Program-made: the position numbers and the translations under genes
The notes under the pieces: model-generated
The model's database searches: none
The model's input: only the letters and a program-made list of their open reading frames with translations
What the model was told of the DNA's origin: nothing
Part shown: piece after piece, positions 39,093 to 47,659 of the stretch
Position numbering within the stretch: position 1 is the first letter of the stretch
How the letters are laid out: every line of letters starts with the position of its first letter
DNA from: Eubacterium plexicaudatum ASF492
Lineage (GTDB): Bacteria; Bacillota; Clostridia; Lachnospirales; Lachnospiraceae
Reading direction: 5' to 3'
DNA: 64,000 nt
Assembly: GCF_000364225.2 (NCBI RefSeq)
Contig: NZ_AQFT02000001.1
Coordinates: 2,604,001 to 2,668,000, forward strand

Positions 39093-40536
39093 CACGGTAA
39101 ACGCAAGCTTTTATGTATTCCCAAGTTTCAAATTTTCTGTTATATTGAATTTAGTCAAAGACAATCTTTACACATTCGTGTATAATTATTTCCAAACTCT
39201 GAAAGGAAATAATTATTATGGAAAAAGAGAAAAAAGATATTTTACTGATCGATTGTATGCGTGAAATCCCAGATCCAAGGGCTCCATACAACCAAAGACA
39301 CAAATTTCTTGATATTATCATTATCGCTGTCACAGCTGTCCTTGCAGGGATGGATACCTGGAATGAGATTGCAGACTGGGCGGCTTCTAAAAAACAATGG
39401 CTGGGAACGTTCCTTGAACTGCCAGGCGGCATTCCTTCCCATGATACGATAAACAGGGTTTTCCAGATGATCGAGCCGGAAAAATTCCATGATGCATTTT
39501 TCCGGTGGGCCAGCGCCGTGTCAGGCAAAGTAAAAGGCGTAGTGGCGATTGATGGTAAAACAGCAAGGCGCAGCAGGGAAGAAGCAGGGGATATCAAACC
39601 GATCCACACGGTCAGCGCATGGGCAGTAGAATCATCCCTTGTACTGGGCCAGTTGTGTGTGGATGAAAAAACAAACGAGATAAAGACAATACCAGAGCTT
39701 TTGGACATTCTGTGCCTGGAAGGGTGTATTGTCACAATGGATGCGATGGGAACGCAGAAAGAGATCGCCCGCAAGATCATTCACAAAAACGCAGATTATA
39801 TCCTGCAGGTGAAAGGGAACCAGCAGACACTTATGGACGATATCCGGGAGTATTTTGAAAAAGATGTATTTACGGAAAAGAAAGATGCCCTGGAAAAGGC
39901 GGAGCGTTACTATAAAGATCTGTGTAAGGAGCACGGGAGGATAGAAAAGAGGGAGTATTACGTTGAAAATGATATTGAATGGCTCAGGCAGAGGCATCCG
40001 GAGTGGGAGGGCCTTGCAGGTATTGGGGCATGTGTATCTACAGTAACGGAAAAAGGGAATACCGTAACAGCTGTAAATTACGCCATATACAGCAGGAAAG
40101 GAATGACAGCCGCAGAATATGGGAAAAGTGAAAGGGCACACTGGGGGATTGAAAACAGCCTGCACTGGGTGCTTGATATCGCGTTCAGGGAGGATGAAAG
40201 CCGGATCAGGGCTGGAAATGCAGCAGAAAACATGAATATGGCACGCCATATAGGAGTAAATCTGCTAAAACAGGAAAAAAGCTGTAAGATGGGGATTGCC
40301 AGCAAAAGAAAGAAATGCGGGTATGACATGGCTTACCTTTATAAAGTATTGGGCGGATTAAATACTGGAATAAAATAGAGGGTACGAATTAAATACATCG
40401 TTTAACACATGGCAGAACCCCATGTCTAGTTATTATACGCAAAATAATTTAACCATCGCATCTTTACGTATAGTTTTAATCGTGAAAACTGATATCTCCA
40501 AATTTATAAAAGTTTATAAAACTTGCGTTTACCGTG
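39093..40536 (+). mobile_element. ISAs1-family insertion sequence, copy 1
   Basis: 1444 bp with 15-bp ends CACGGTAAACGCAAG and its complement. The 10-bp target duplication TGGGAGAAGC is at 39083-39092 and 40537-40546. It is intact and lies between the M56 gene and a small ORF, close to the promoter of the latter. Confidence 0.95.
39218..40378 (+). CDS. ISAs1-family transposase
   Basis: A 386-residue DDE transposase of the H-repeat-associated/YdcC class. Motifs: [17 protein letters not shown] near the N-terminus, [11 protein letters not shown] (first Asp), [16 protein letters not shown] (second Asp), and [21 protein letters not shown] (His-Trp-Glu). ATG follows AAAGGAAATAATT. The second copy at 60739-61898 differs by very few bases, including a frame break. 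Confidence 0.95.
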   Translation: MEKEKKDILLIDCMREIPDPRAPYNQRHKFLDIIIIAVTAVLAGMDTWNEIADWAASKKQWLGTFLELPGGIPSHDTINRVFQMIEPEKFHDAFFRWASAVSGKVKGVVAIDGKTARRSREEAGDIKPIHTVSAWAVESSLVLGQLCVDEKTNEIKTIPELLDILCLEGCIVTMDAMGTQKEIARKIIHKNADYILQVKGNQQTLMDDIREYFEKDVFTEKKDALEKAERYYKDLCKEHGRIEKREYYVENDIEWLRQRHPEWEGLAGIGACVSTVTEKGNTVTAVNYAIYSRKGMTAAEYGKSERAHWGIENSLHWVLDIAFREDESRIRAGNAAENMNMARHIGVNLLKQEKSCKMGIASKRKKCGYDMAYLYKVLGGLNTGIK

Positions 40537-40555
40537 TGGGAGAAGCGAATACCCC

Positions 40556-40584
40556 TTTACACTGCTGTACGTATACGTTATAAT
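40556..40584 (+). promoter_or_regulatory. promoter of small ORF
   Basis: TTTACA, 17-bp spacer, TATAAT. It starts 20 bp outside the right end of the IS, so the insertion left it intact. Confidence 0.7.
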
Positions 40585-40661
40585 GACTGTATCTGTAAAT
40601 ATCTGAATTACTTAAAATTATATGAATCAACAAAGGCGGTGGAAATATGGAGGTAATGGAC

Positions 40662-40844
40662 ATGACGGAAAAAGAACAAATGCAAAAAAACGTAGAAGAA
40701 TTTGCAAGATTGCAAAATTATATGATATTAGCTGAAAAAGATTCTGCAACCTATAAAGCCATGAAAGGACGCTACATCGAATTAAAAGTAATATTAACCG
40801 CATCCGGTATTAACCTAACTGAATTAGATATCATCAAAGAGTAG
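40662..40844 (+). CDS. small conserved-looking protein, unknown function
   Basis: Sixty residues, strongly helical and charged (EEFARLQNYMILAEKDS, then MKGRYIELKVILTASG). I choose the ATG at 40662, 8 bases after GGAGG, over the ATG at 40647. It has its own promoter and is followed by a hairpin. I recall similar short proteins in Lachnospiraceae but assign no role. Most likely a soluble regulator or a small protein partner. Confidence 0.6.
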   Translation: MTEKEQMQKNVEEFARLQNYMILAEKDSATYKAMKGRYIELKVILTASGINLTELDIIKE

Positions 40845-40884
40845 ACATTACAACTACAAAACCAGAATAAAAACCGGTTGAACG

Positions 40885-40968
40885 GCCGGCATTGTTTCCA
40901 ATCGAACCAATACCGGCCATCCATTTTACACTCCATTATAATTCATATTTTTTAAAATATCAAAACAA
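40885..40968. repeat. hairpin repeat, copy 2
   Basis: GGCCGGCATTG...CAATACCGGCC stem with loop TTTCCAATCGAAC, followed by AT-rich sequence like copy 1. It lies directly after the small ORF and could end its transcript. Confidence 0.6.
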
Positions 40969-41238
40969 TCAAACGTTGCAAAATAATCCTTTTTTCTATT
41001 TCCGACAGCATACGGTCGACCGCAAATTTATCATTGTTCTCACATAACGAGCCTACAATATCATATTTATGATCGCAAAGTGCATGTTCTTTCCCCATGA
41101 CCGTAATATAATGATATGCGCTATACATTGCCGGACGCATTAGATTCGCTGCACATGCGTCAACGCCGATATACTCTTTATACGTATGCTTCTTATGTAT
41201 GGCTTTTGTAACGAGACAGCCATACGGACCTGTCATAA
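40952..41238 (-). pseudogene. fragment of diaminopimelate decarboxylase
   Basis: An open frame reading TGPYGCLVTKAIHKKHTYKE, GVDACAANLMRPAMYSAYH and GSLCENNDKFAVDRMLSEIE, which is the C-terminal domain of LysA-type PLP decarboxylases, with the family's CEN(N/S)DKFA segment. The N-terminal barrel and the final strands are absent. It is joined at about 41236 to a relE start. A lost function here, unless an intact lysA exists elsewhere. Confidence 0.85.
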
Positions 41239-41291
41239 ATCGCTTTCAAGTCCTCTCTTGCGTGCCGGGTATAATTTATCTTCCAGCTCAT
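41193..41291 (-). pseudogene. truncated RelE-like toxin start
   Basis: Starts at ATG 41289-41291, overlapping the antitoxin stop as ATGA. The first 20 codons (SWKINYTRHAREDLKAIYD) are typical of RelE/YafQ-type mRNA interferases. After that the frame enters the lysA fragment and stops 12 codons later. No catalytic residues remain, so the toxin is dead. Confidence 0.75.
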
Positions 41292-41593
41292 ATGCCATAC
41301 AACCTGTGCATTTCTTCTTCTACTTCATCAGCCGCATATACTCTGCCCTTTTCTATATCGGCCATTCCTTTTGCAAGCTCTGCGTCAAGCTGTTCTTTGG
41401 TAAGTTCACCCATAGAAAGAGGTTTTTTCACAGGAAGTTTCATTTCAAACGGAATGCCTCTTTGAATTACCACCTGCCTTAAAAACATACCAACAGCATT
41501 TGACATTGGAATCCCAAGCTGGTTCAGTATGCTTTCAGCCTGTTCTTTTACTTCGGGTTCGACTCTTGCGAATACATTTGATGTTCTTGCCAT
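41288..41593 (-). CDS. relB: RelB/DinJ-family antitoxin
   Basis: About 101 residues. N-terminal ribbon-helix-helix (ARTSNVFARVEPEVKEQAE), then LNQLGIPMSNAVGMFLRQV, the DinJ/RelB core, and an acidic toxin-binding C-terminal half. ATG at 41591-41593 sits 8 bases after AGGAGG; another ATG six bases upstream is too close to it. Its toxin partner is truncated, so this is an orphan antitoxin. Likely autoregulated at the palindrome at 41628-41644. Confidence 0.88.
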   Translation of the reverse strand: MARTSNVFARVEPEVKEQAESILNQLGIPMSNAVGMFLRQVVIQRGIPFEMKLPVKKPLSMGELTKEQLDAELAKGMADIEKGRVYAADEVEEEMHRLYGI

Positions 41594-41613
41594 ATCCATC
41601 GCCTCCTGTATAT

Positions 41614-41644
41614 ATTATAAGCAATTTGCTTGCAGATTGCAAGC
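41614..41644 (-). promoter_or_regulatory. relB promoter and operator
   Basis: On the minus strand TTGCAA, 17-bp spacer, TATAAT (41614-41642). The palindrome GCTTGCAgatTGCAAGC (41628-41644) covers the -35, and a smaller GCAATTTGC lies next to the -10, as expected of an antitoxin-repressed promoter. Confidence 0.75.
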
Positions 41645-41659
41645 TATCAAATAAATTTT

Positions 41660-42005
41660 CAGAGATTTCGCTTTTAGTATTTATATTTATTCAATTATGA
41701 TTTTTTAAAGAATAGGGATAAAAAGAAGAATGCCTTTTGAGTCAATCGTACAAAAAATATATTTTCTGTATCATAGAATCACAAAAAACAGCAGATTCTC
41801 CCTCTGCTTGAGGTTATTCTTTTGTATGTAGTTTTTTTGTGGTTATCCTCCTTTTTCAGATTCATATAAAACTTTCTTCATATTTTTTATATGTAGTTCA
41901 TCTTTAAATGCTATGATGATCATTCCCGAAATCTGTCCATATTTCTATATCTATTGAAAATCCGGTAATCTTTACTCTTTTTCACATCTAAAAGCGAAAT
42001 CTCTG
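41660..42005. mobile_element. 346-bp defective element with 18-bp inverted ends
   Basis: CAGAGATTTCGCTTTTAG at the left end returns inverted as CTAAAAGCGAAATCTCTG at 41988-42005. The first 62 bp equal 30602-30662. Inside are only short ORFs and a gatcatcatagcatttaa string shared with the transposase remnant at 30.9 kb. This is most likely an internally deleted IS. The rest of the 41.6-42.1 kb gap holds no gene. Confidence 0.75.
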
Positions 42006-42084
42006 ATCCGTACATATCTACATAGCAATTTTTTTGTACTTATGGTAGAATAATTGCAAAAAATAGAAACCGGAGGAACGATTT

Positions 42085-42630
42085 ATGCAATATAAGTGCA
42101 AAGTTACCGTTATAGACAAAAAATGTTTTCCTGACTATCAGCAAAAATATCTCGCCGTACCGGATGCCGGCGCATGCACGTTTTATGAAATTGGGGATGA
42201 ATTTATTTTTGAACGCTATGGAGCGGAAGATACCTTTCGGCTGGCCGGAGACGGTACGCAGTGCGGTGAAGCCTGGGACTGCATCAGTCGTTATATTTAC
42301 ACTGCGCTGCAGGGCGGCAGTATTATGCGCGGCCATATGAATGATGATCGCATGATGATTGCCTGCTGCAACAGCGGCACCCGTCCTGTCATCTTTAAAA
42401 TTCAAAGGCTGGATTATAAAGTTGTGAAAGTCCTGGGAATGACAGGCAAACACTGCGCCTCACAAATTAAAAAATCACTAAGCGCCGTATCCGGTGTAGA
42501 TTTCGTAACGGTTCGGCTCGATCAAAGCTGGGCCGAAGTATTTGTAAAAAAAGATGCCGCCGTATCCGATGAAGCGCTGCGAATGGCCGTTGAACAATAT
42601 GAAAAATACAGCGTAGCCGGTATCGACTGA
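42085..42630 (+). CDS. TIGR04076-family protein fused to an HMA-like domain
   Basis: A 181-residue protein. Residues 1-95 match the TIGR04076 family (CKVTVIDKKCF, GDGTQCGEAWDCISRYIYTAL, MIACCNSGTRPVIFKI), a small Cys-rich domain of unknown role in Clostridia. Residues about 110-181 form a heavy-metal-associated ferredoxin-like fold (VLGMTGKHCASQIKKSLSAVSGVDF), in which the usual MxCxxC is reduced to a single Cys. That suggests a non-metal or altered metal role. ATG follows CCGGAGGAACG. No neighbour in the same direction. Confidence 0.78.
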   Translation: MQYKCKVTVIDKKCFPDYQQKYLAVPDAGACTFYEIGDEFIFERYGAEDTFRLAGDGTQCGEAWDCISRYIYTALQGGSIMRGHMNDDRMMIACCNSGTRPVIFKIQRLDYKVVKVLGMTGKHCASQIKKSLSAVSGVDFVTVRLDQSWAEVFVKKDAAVSDEALRMAVEQYEKYSVAGID

Positions 42631-42635
42631 ACCTT

Positions 42636-43472
42636 TCAGCATCTGCTGATCAAATGTTTACAGAATGCCGCCTTTGCATGTTCTGCAAACATATACCGGA
42701 TATCGGAAATTTGTCCAAGTCCTTTCGGAATGCATACGACCTCATAGCCTTCCTGTTCCATCAGCTGTTTCCAGGAAGCGCCCTGTCCTCCTGCGATATC
42801 CCGATATACATGACTGCCTGCGGCTACCATAAACGGATACAACACCACCCTTTTATAACCGCCTGCTTCTTTGAAAGCGTTCGTCACGGTATGAAACGAC
42901 GGCTCCCCTTTAATTGTACCGACATAATAGTTCCTGCATCCTGCCTGCGTAAATGTTTTCCGCATTTTTATGTAACTGTTCGGACCGCCTGCTTCTTTTC
43001 CATGTCCGATAAAGCAAACCGCCGTATCCGGCGTGTTATAATCCGCTGTCTGTTTCAGCAATATCTTTCCGACCGCTTCAAAATCGGCATCTTTTGCCAG
43101 CAGCGGTTCTGCCAGCACAACCTGCTCAAATGCCTTTTCATATTGTCTCAGCTCATCTGCCAGATTACGATACTCCCGGCCATACACCAGATACGTCGGC
43201 TGTACAATAAATGAACGGACACGATCACTGCGGATCCTTTCCAAAGCCTGCTTTAAGGAAGTACATACGGAATCCGTAAGCCGAGCGTCCGTCTTTTGCC
43301 CGGCGCTTCGGTCTGCAAATACCTGATACGTCCTGCAAAACGGCATCGTCTGCGCAACGTCTTCTCTTATTTGGTCAGCCACCGTCTTACAGTTATAATT
43401 AGCAGCGTTTCCGATGCTGACGATCAATATGGCCGCCGATGGCCGTATATGCTTTTGATCCGAATTCGTCAT
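42636..43472 (-). CDS. cbiK: sirohydrochlorin cobaltochelatase
   Basis: A 278-residue chelatase of the CbiK type that inserts Co2+ (or Fe2+) into sirohydrochlorin. Seen: ILIVSIGNAA near the N-terminus, the metal-binding His in FIGHGKEAGGPN and the second in YPFMVAAGSHVYRDIAGG. The expected C-terminal GxG region follows. It is not next to other cobalamin genes here. Overlap with the convergent TIGR04076 gene is nil (5-bp gap), and the stop codon of the small upstream gene is 4 bp from its ATG. Confidence 0.88.
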   Translation of the reverse strand: MTNSDQKHIRPSAAILIVSIGNAANYNCKTVADQIREDVAQTMPFCRTYQVFADRSAGQKTDARLTDSVCTSLKQALERIRSDRVRSFIVQPTYLVYGREYRNLADELRQYEKAFEQVVLAEPLLAKDADFEAVGKILLKQTADYNTPDTAVCFIGHGKEAGGPNSYIKMRKTFTQAGCRNYYVGTIKGEPSFHTVTNAFKEAGGYKRVVLYPFMVAAGSHVYRDIAGGQGASWKQLMEQEGYEVVCIPKGLGQISDIRYMFAEHAKAAFCKHLISRC

Positions 43473-43475
43473 ATG

Positions 43476-43661
43476 CTAGTCGATCAGCTCGTACTGCAGC
43501 ATCTCATATTTCAGCCTGCTGCCTTCCATAATATTTTCAGGCAGCAACGCTCTGGCTGTCAGTTTCGGTTCTTCATCCCGTACATCCGTTTCCGGATCAA
43601 TTCTTTTCAGATTCGCATAATCTCCCTCGATACTCACTACTTCATAATACATGGTCTGCAT
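43476..43661 (-). CDS. small protein between spoIIR and cbiK, unknown function
   Basis: A 61-residue protein, MYYEVVSIEGDYANLKRIDP at the start and ENIMEGSRLKYEMLQYELID at the end, beta-rich and OB-like by appearance. The ATG at 43659-43661 is chosen for the AGGAGG 8 bases before it. It lies 29 bp after spoIIR in the same direction. I do not recognise a named family. Confidence 0.7.
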   Translation of the reverse strand: MQTMYYEVVSIEGDYANLKRIDPETDVRDEEPKLTARALLPENIMEGSRLKYEMLQYELID

Positions 43662-43690
43662 CTTATCTCTCCTCCTGTTTTTGGCTACTC

Positions 43691-44341
43691 TTATTTCAGC
43701 CACCGGTTTAAAAAATCCAGATATTTAAATCGTACCCGATACTTTCCGCTTTTAAGCACCGCATCATATGCATCCTCAGACAACACTTTTTTCAAAGATT
43801 TTTTCGCATCCTCATCCACAACTTCATATACAGCGCCATGAAAACACATATTCGGATACATCACACACCACCAGTTCCTGCCTTTTCCGCTTCCGATCAT
43901 CAGGTTCAGCGCTTCGTAATCTCCCGCCGGAAATGTATAATTTCCATACGTTTTCTGCGGAAAATCAACCGTGCCAATGCGTGCGGATACCGGATATGTA
44001 TATCCTTCCTGCCGCAGTGTGCGCTCCGCAACCGCTTCTATCTGCCGCAAATGATTCCGCACGATCCGGCTGCATTGCTCCCTGTCCGTTACCGCAGACA
44101 GTTTCGGCTGCATAAAAGCTCCTACCGCATCCCGTACTTTCAGTTTTAATGCCTGGTCCGTGCGGCTGTCGCTGTTGGCAAGCACGTGAAAGCGCAGTAT
44201 TTTTTCCGCCAGCTCCTGCTGTGTACGCTGTAACTGAAACTCCTGGTATTTCCACAGGCATCCGCCTGCCAGTATCACAAGTAAAAATAACGTTTCAAAA
44301 ATTGTCCGATATTTTCTGAAAAATGCTTGTATCCTGTGCAT
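43691..44341 (-). CDS. spoIIR: stage II sporulation protein R
   Basis: A 216-residue exported signalling protein made in the forespore that triggers SpoIIGA to process pro-sigma-E in the mother cell. A membrane/signal helix (residues 12-30) precedes the SpoIIR domain with ILRFHVLANSDSRTDQALK and the characteristic NWWCVMYPNMCF. It supports a spore-forming lineage. I could not identify a convincing sigma-F promoter by eye. ATG follows GACAGGAGG. Confidence 0.94.
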   Translation of the reverse strand: MHRIQAFFRKYRTIFETLFLLVILAGGCLWKYQEFQLQRTQQELAEKILRFHVLANSDSRTDQALKLKVRDAVGAFMQPKLSAVTDREQCSRIVRNHLRQIEAVAERTLRQEGYTYPVSARIGTVDFPQKTYGNYTFPAGDYEALNLMIGSGKGRNWWCVMYPNMCFHGAVYEVVDEDAKKSLKKVLSEDAYDAVLKSGKYRVRFKYLDFLNRWLK

Positions 44342-44411
44342 CGTGTGGTTCCTCCTGTCATGAAAAAATTTATATTCTCAGGATAACCACTCTTTTCTCA
44401 TTTAATCAAAA

Positions 44412-45254
44412 TCATCTGAAAACTTTTGAAAAATTTACCATATAAGCGGATTTTTCCGGCAGCTTTCGTATTTTATCCTGTGCCTGTGGGTTTGTCCGAA
44501 TATTTGTAATTTGCGCAAAAACTTTACCGGCGGCAATTGCAGACAACACCCGCTGATCGTCATGTTCCACATAATAACAGCCATTTTTTTCAGTCAGGCT
44601 GATCACATCATCCATACATAAATGCTCACTTTGATGTTCACAACATTCCGCCTTCTCACAAACCTGAGCCGGAAACAGACATTTTAAGTTCATCTCCACC
44701 TTCGTCGAAAACGGCTGTGTCTGATAACGCTCAAAATTTCTCAGTATTTCCTGCGCGATTTGTTTTGGCGTCGCATGCGTACTCTCAATAACCAGATCAT
44801 AATTGCCCGCATCATAATAATCTATCCCGTACAAATGCCGAAAACGTTCCTGCTCCAAATCTGCCCGTTCTTCCAGTCCGGCCCTTGCCTCGTCGATATT
44901 CCGATAGTTTTCCGCACTGCGGCTGACACCATCAAACACACGTCTCGCCGCTTCCTTTGTATCTACCAGCAAAAACACTTTAAAACTGTTTTCCACAAAA
45001 TGCCATGCAAGTCTGGAATCAAATACGGTATGATCCATCTCTTTTCCAAGCTGCGTACTTCGGTTATCCAGCATATCGTCGATGCTGCGGTCTTTTTTCG
45101 CCGCTTCATTTAACTGTATGACGGTCATTTGTTTTTCCGCCGCAATCTGTCTGAAAATATCCCCCGCGGAAACAATCGTATATCCCAATTGTTCCAGTTC
45201 TTTGCACACACTGGATTTTCCGCTGCCTAAATTACCCGTAATTGTAATATTCAT
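44412..45254 (-). CDS. cytidylate-kinase-like P-loop protein with Cys-rich tail
   Basis: A 280-residue protein. Residues 1-185 form a (d)CMP-kinase-type P-loop NTPase: GNLGSGKSS Walker A, LGYTIVSAGDIFRQIA, and LVDTKEAARRVFDGVSRS lid region. The C-terminal 95 residues are an extension with several Cys (CLFPAQVC, CCEHQSEHLC), possibly metal binding. It could be a true nucleoside monophosphate kinase or a derived regulator. Not the standard Cmk (which is usually with rpsA or ispH). Confidence 0.75.
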   Translation of the reverse strand: MNITITGNLGSGKSSVCKELEQLGYTIVSAGDIFRQIAAEKQMTVIQLNEAAKKDRSIDDMLDNRSTQLGKEMDHTVFDSRLAWHFVENSFKVFLLVDTKEAARRVFDGVSRSAENYRNIDEARAGLEERADLEQERFRHLYGIDYYDAGNYDLVIESTHATPKQIAQEILRNFERYQTQPFSTKVEMNLKCLFPAQVCEKAECCEHQSEHLCMDDVISLTEKNGCYYVEHDDQRVLSAIAAGKVFAQITNIRTNPQAQDKIRKLPEKSAYMVNFSKVFR

Positions 45255-45433
45255 AAAAATATCCTCCCCGTCAAAACCATTTTAGAATATCTTACCACAG
45301 ATATTTCCATATTTCTATAAAAATAATTCCGGCCGGCAAAACCATTCCGACAGGTGCAGAGTCGTTCGGGAATCCGTTAAGTAAATGACATTGGGTGTGA
45401 ACAGTAACGAATCGCCCGGAAGCAGAAACTTTA

Positions 45434-45462
45434 TTGACAGAAAAGCTTTGCAATGTTAAGCT
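45434..45462 (+). promoter_or_regulatory. promoter of glgX
   Basis: TTGACA, 17-bp spacer, TAAGCT, followed by a 69-bp leader to the glgX ATG. The rest of the 233-bp upstream gap shows no other feature. Confidence 0.65.
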
Positions 45463-45531
45463 TTTTTATAGAACCATAAGCAGGAAATCCTATTGCAACA
45501 ATAAAATTTTCAAGCAAAGCGAGGTAACCGA

Positions 45532-47625
45532 ATGAATCCAATTCCATTAAACAAAATCCATCTGGTCCCTTTTGATACGATTGAAGGCTATGAAGTTCGC
45601 CCGGGCTTTTACGATATCAACGGCGCCACTGCTATTCCCGGCGGCGTGAATTTTACCGTACATTCCAATCATGCAACTTCCTGCGAGCTTTTGCTCTTCC
45701 ACAGAGAAGAAGACGAGCCTTATGCCATTTTAAAGTTTCCGGAAAACTACCGGATCGGCAACGTTTTTTCCATGATCGTATTTAAACTGAATATCGAAGA
45801 ATTTGAATATGCATACCGGATTGACGGCCCATATGAGCCGGAAAACGGTCTGATATTCAATCCAAGCAAAAATCTTCTGGATCCTTATGCAAAGGCCGTA
45901 ACCGGACAAAGCGCCTGGGGAACACGCAAAACGCAAAATGATTTCTACAAGGCACGTGTGGTAAAAGACGACTTTGACTGGGGCGACTTTGTCTTTCCGC
46001 ACATTCGAATGGAAGATCTGATTATTTATGAACTGCATGTGCGCGGCTTTACAATGGCAGACGGTTCCATTCACGCCAAGCCAGGCACGTTCGCCGCATT
46101 AATGGAAAAAATTCCATATCTGAAAAAACTTGGAATCAACGCCGTGGAACTAATGCCGATTTTTGAATTTGATGAAACCGGTTCCTTTCGGACTTATAAC
46201 GGACACGATCTTGTAGACTACTGGGGTTATAATACCGTCAGCTTTTTTGCACCAAATACCAGTTACTGCGGCGGCATCGAGTATAACAGAGAAGGAACCG
46301 AATTAAAAGAGCTCGTAAAAAATCTGCATGAAAACGGTATTGAAGTCATTTTAGACGTTGTATTCAATCATACGGCAGAAGGAAATGAACAAGGACACTT
46401 TTTCTCTTTCAAAGGTTTTGACAACAATATTTATTATATGCTCAAACCTAACGGGGAATATTTTAACTACAGCGGATGCGGCAATACGTTAAACTGCAAC
46501 CATCCGATCGTTCAGCGCATGATTTTGGACTGCCTGCGTTACTGGGTTATGACGTATCGGATTGACGGCTTCCGTTTCGATCTGGCTACGATTCTCGGAC
46601 GCAACGAAGACGGCTCTCCTATGCGCAAACCGCCTCTGCTCCAAAGCCTGGCGTTTGACCCGATCTTAGGCGATACCAAGCTGATTGCGGAAGCCTGGGA
46701 TGCCGGCGGACTGTATCAGGTCGGCAGCTTTCCTTCATGGAACCGCTTTGCGGAATGGAACGGACGCTACCGCGATGATGTGCGCAGCTTTTTAAAAGGC
46801 GACCCTGCCAAAGCATACAGCGCCGCTTTGCGTATTATCGGCTCCGTAGATATTTACGATCCGAAGACACGCGGCTATGACGCATCCATCAACTTTCTGA
46901 CCTGCCACGACGGATTTACGCTGCATGACCTGTACAGCTACAATCAAAAACACAACGAAGCAAACGGCTGGAACAATACGGACGGCAGCAACGATAACTA
47001 CAGCTGGAACTGCGGCGTAGAAGGCAAAACGATGGATCCGGAAATCCTGTCTCTGCGCAGACGGATGGTAAAAAATGCCTGTGCCGTTTTAATGTGCAGC
47101 CGTGGAACACCGATGTTTCTCGCCGGCGACGAGTTTGGCAACAGCCAGCACGGCAATAACAATGCCTACTGTCAGGACAATATGATCTCCTGGCTGGACT
47201 GGACACTGCCGGAGAAAAATAAAGACCTGTTTGAGTTTTTCAGCTATATGATTCATTTCCGCAAAAAACATGCGGTTATACGTAAAAACGTAACGCCTTC
47301 CTCCATCGGCTTTCCATCGGTAAGCCTGCATGAAGCACAGGCATGGAACAGTGATTATCATTGGGATTCTCATGTAATCGGCGTCATGTATGCCGGAAAA
47401 GACGATGAAGCCGACCGGGACGACATCGTATTTTTATCTGTCAACACCTACTGGGAAAGCGTCTCACAGCAGCTGCCGCAGCTGCCGCCAGACATGCACT
47501 GGGAAGTCGTTGTGGACACTTACAGAACACACAGCATCCTGGCAGAACCGGAAAAAGTACAAAACCTGACGATTCTGCTCAAGCCAAGAAGTGTGCAGAT
47601 TTTAACGGCCGTGCGGACTGTTTAA
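45532..47625 (+). CDS. glgX: glycogen debranching enzyme (isoamylase/GH13)
   Basis: A 697-residue alpha-1,6 debranching enzyme with an N-terminal CBM48 domain and a GH13 barrel. Conserved regions seen are VILDVVFNHTAEG, YRIDGFRFDLATILGR with the nucleophile Asp, LIAEAWDAGG with the acid Glu, and FLTCHDGFTLHDL. It removes branches exposed by phosphorylase. Its functional partner glgP is 6.4 kb downstream on the opposite strand. ATG follows GCGAGG. Ends at a strong terminator. Confidence 0.92.
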   Translation: MNPIPLNKIHLVPFDTIEGYEVRPGFYDINGATAIPGGVNFTVHSNHATSCELLLFHREEDEPYAILKFPENYRIGNVFSMIVFKLNIEEFEYAYRIDGPYEPENGLIFNPSKNLLDPYAKAVTGQSAWGTRKTQNDFYKARVVKDDFDWGDFVFPHIRMEDLIIYELHVRGFTMADGSIHAKPGTFAALMEKIPYLKKLGINAVELMPIFEFDETGSFRTYNGHDLVDYWGYNTVSFFAPNTSYCGGIEYNREGTELKELVKNLHENGIEVILDVVFNHTAEGNEQGHFFSFKGFDNNIYYMLKPNGEYFNYSGCGNTLNCNHPIVQRMILDCLRYWVMTYRIDGFRFDLATILGRNEDGSPMRKPPLLQSLAFDPILGDTKLIAEAWDAGGLYQVGSFPSWNRFAEWNGRYRDDVRSFLKGDPAKAYSAALRIIGSVDIYDPKTRGYDASINFLTCHDGFTLHDLYSYNQKHNEANGWNNTDGSNDNYSWNCGVEGKTMDPEILSLRRRMVKNACAVLMCSRGTPMFLAGDEFGNSQHGNNNAYCQDNMISWLDWTLPEKNKDLFEFFSYMIHFRKKHAVIRKNVTPSSIGFPSVSLHEAQAWNSDYHWDSHVIGVMYAGKDDEADRDDIVFLSVNTYWESVSQQLPQLPPDMHWEVVVDTYRTHSILAEPEKVQNLTILLKPRSVQILTAVRTV

Positions 47626-47659
47626 ACGATCACACACAGCAATCTGATTCAACGCATAA

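Noticed and set aside
38977..39264. 95-codon plus-strand open frame
   Set aside because: Spans the hairpin repeat and the IS left end; composition and lack of ribosome site argue against it.
44342..44411. Sigma-F promoter of spoIIR
   Set aside because: No convincing GYATA and GGnnAnAnTR pair could be found by eye.
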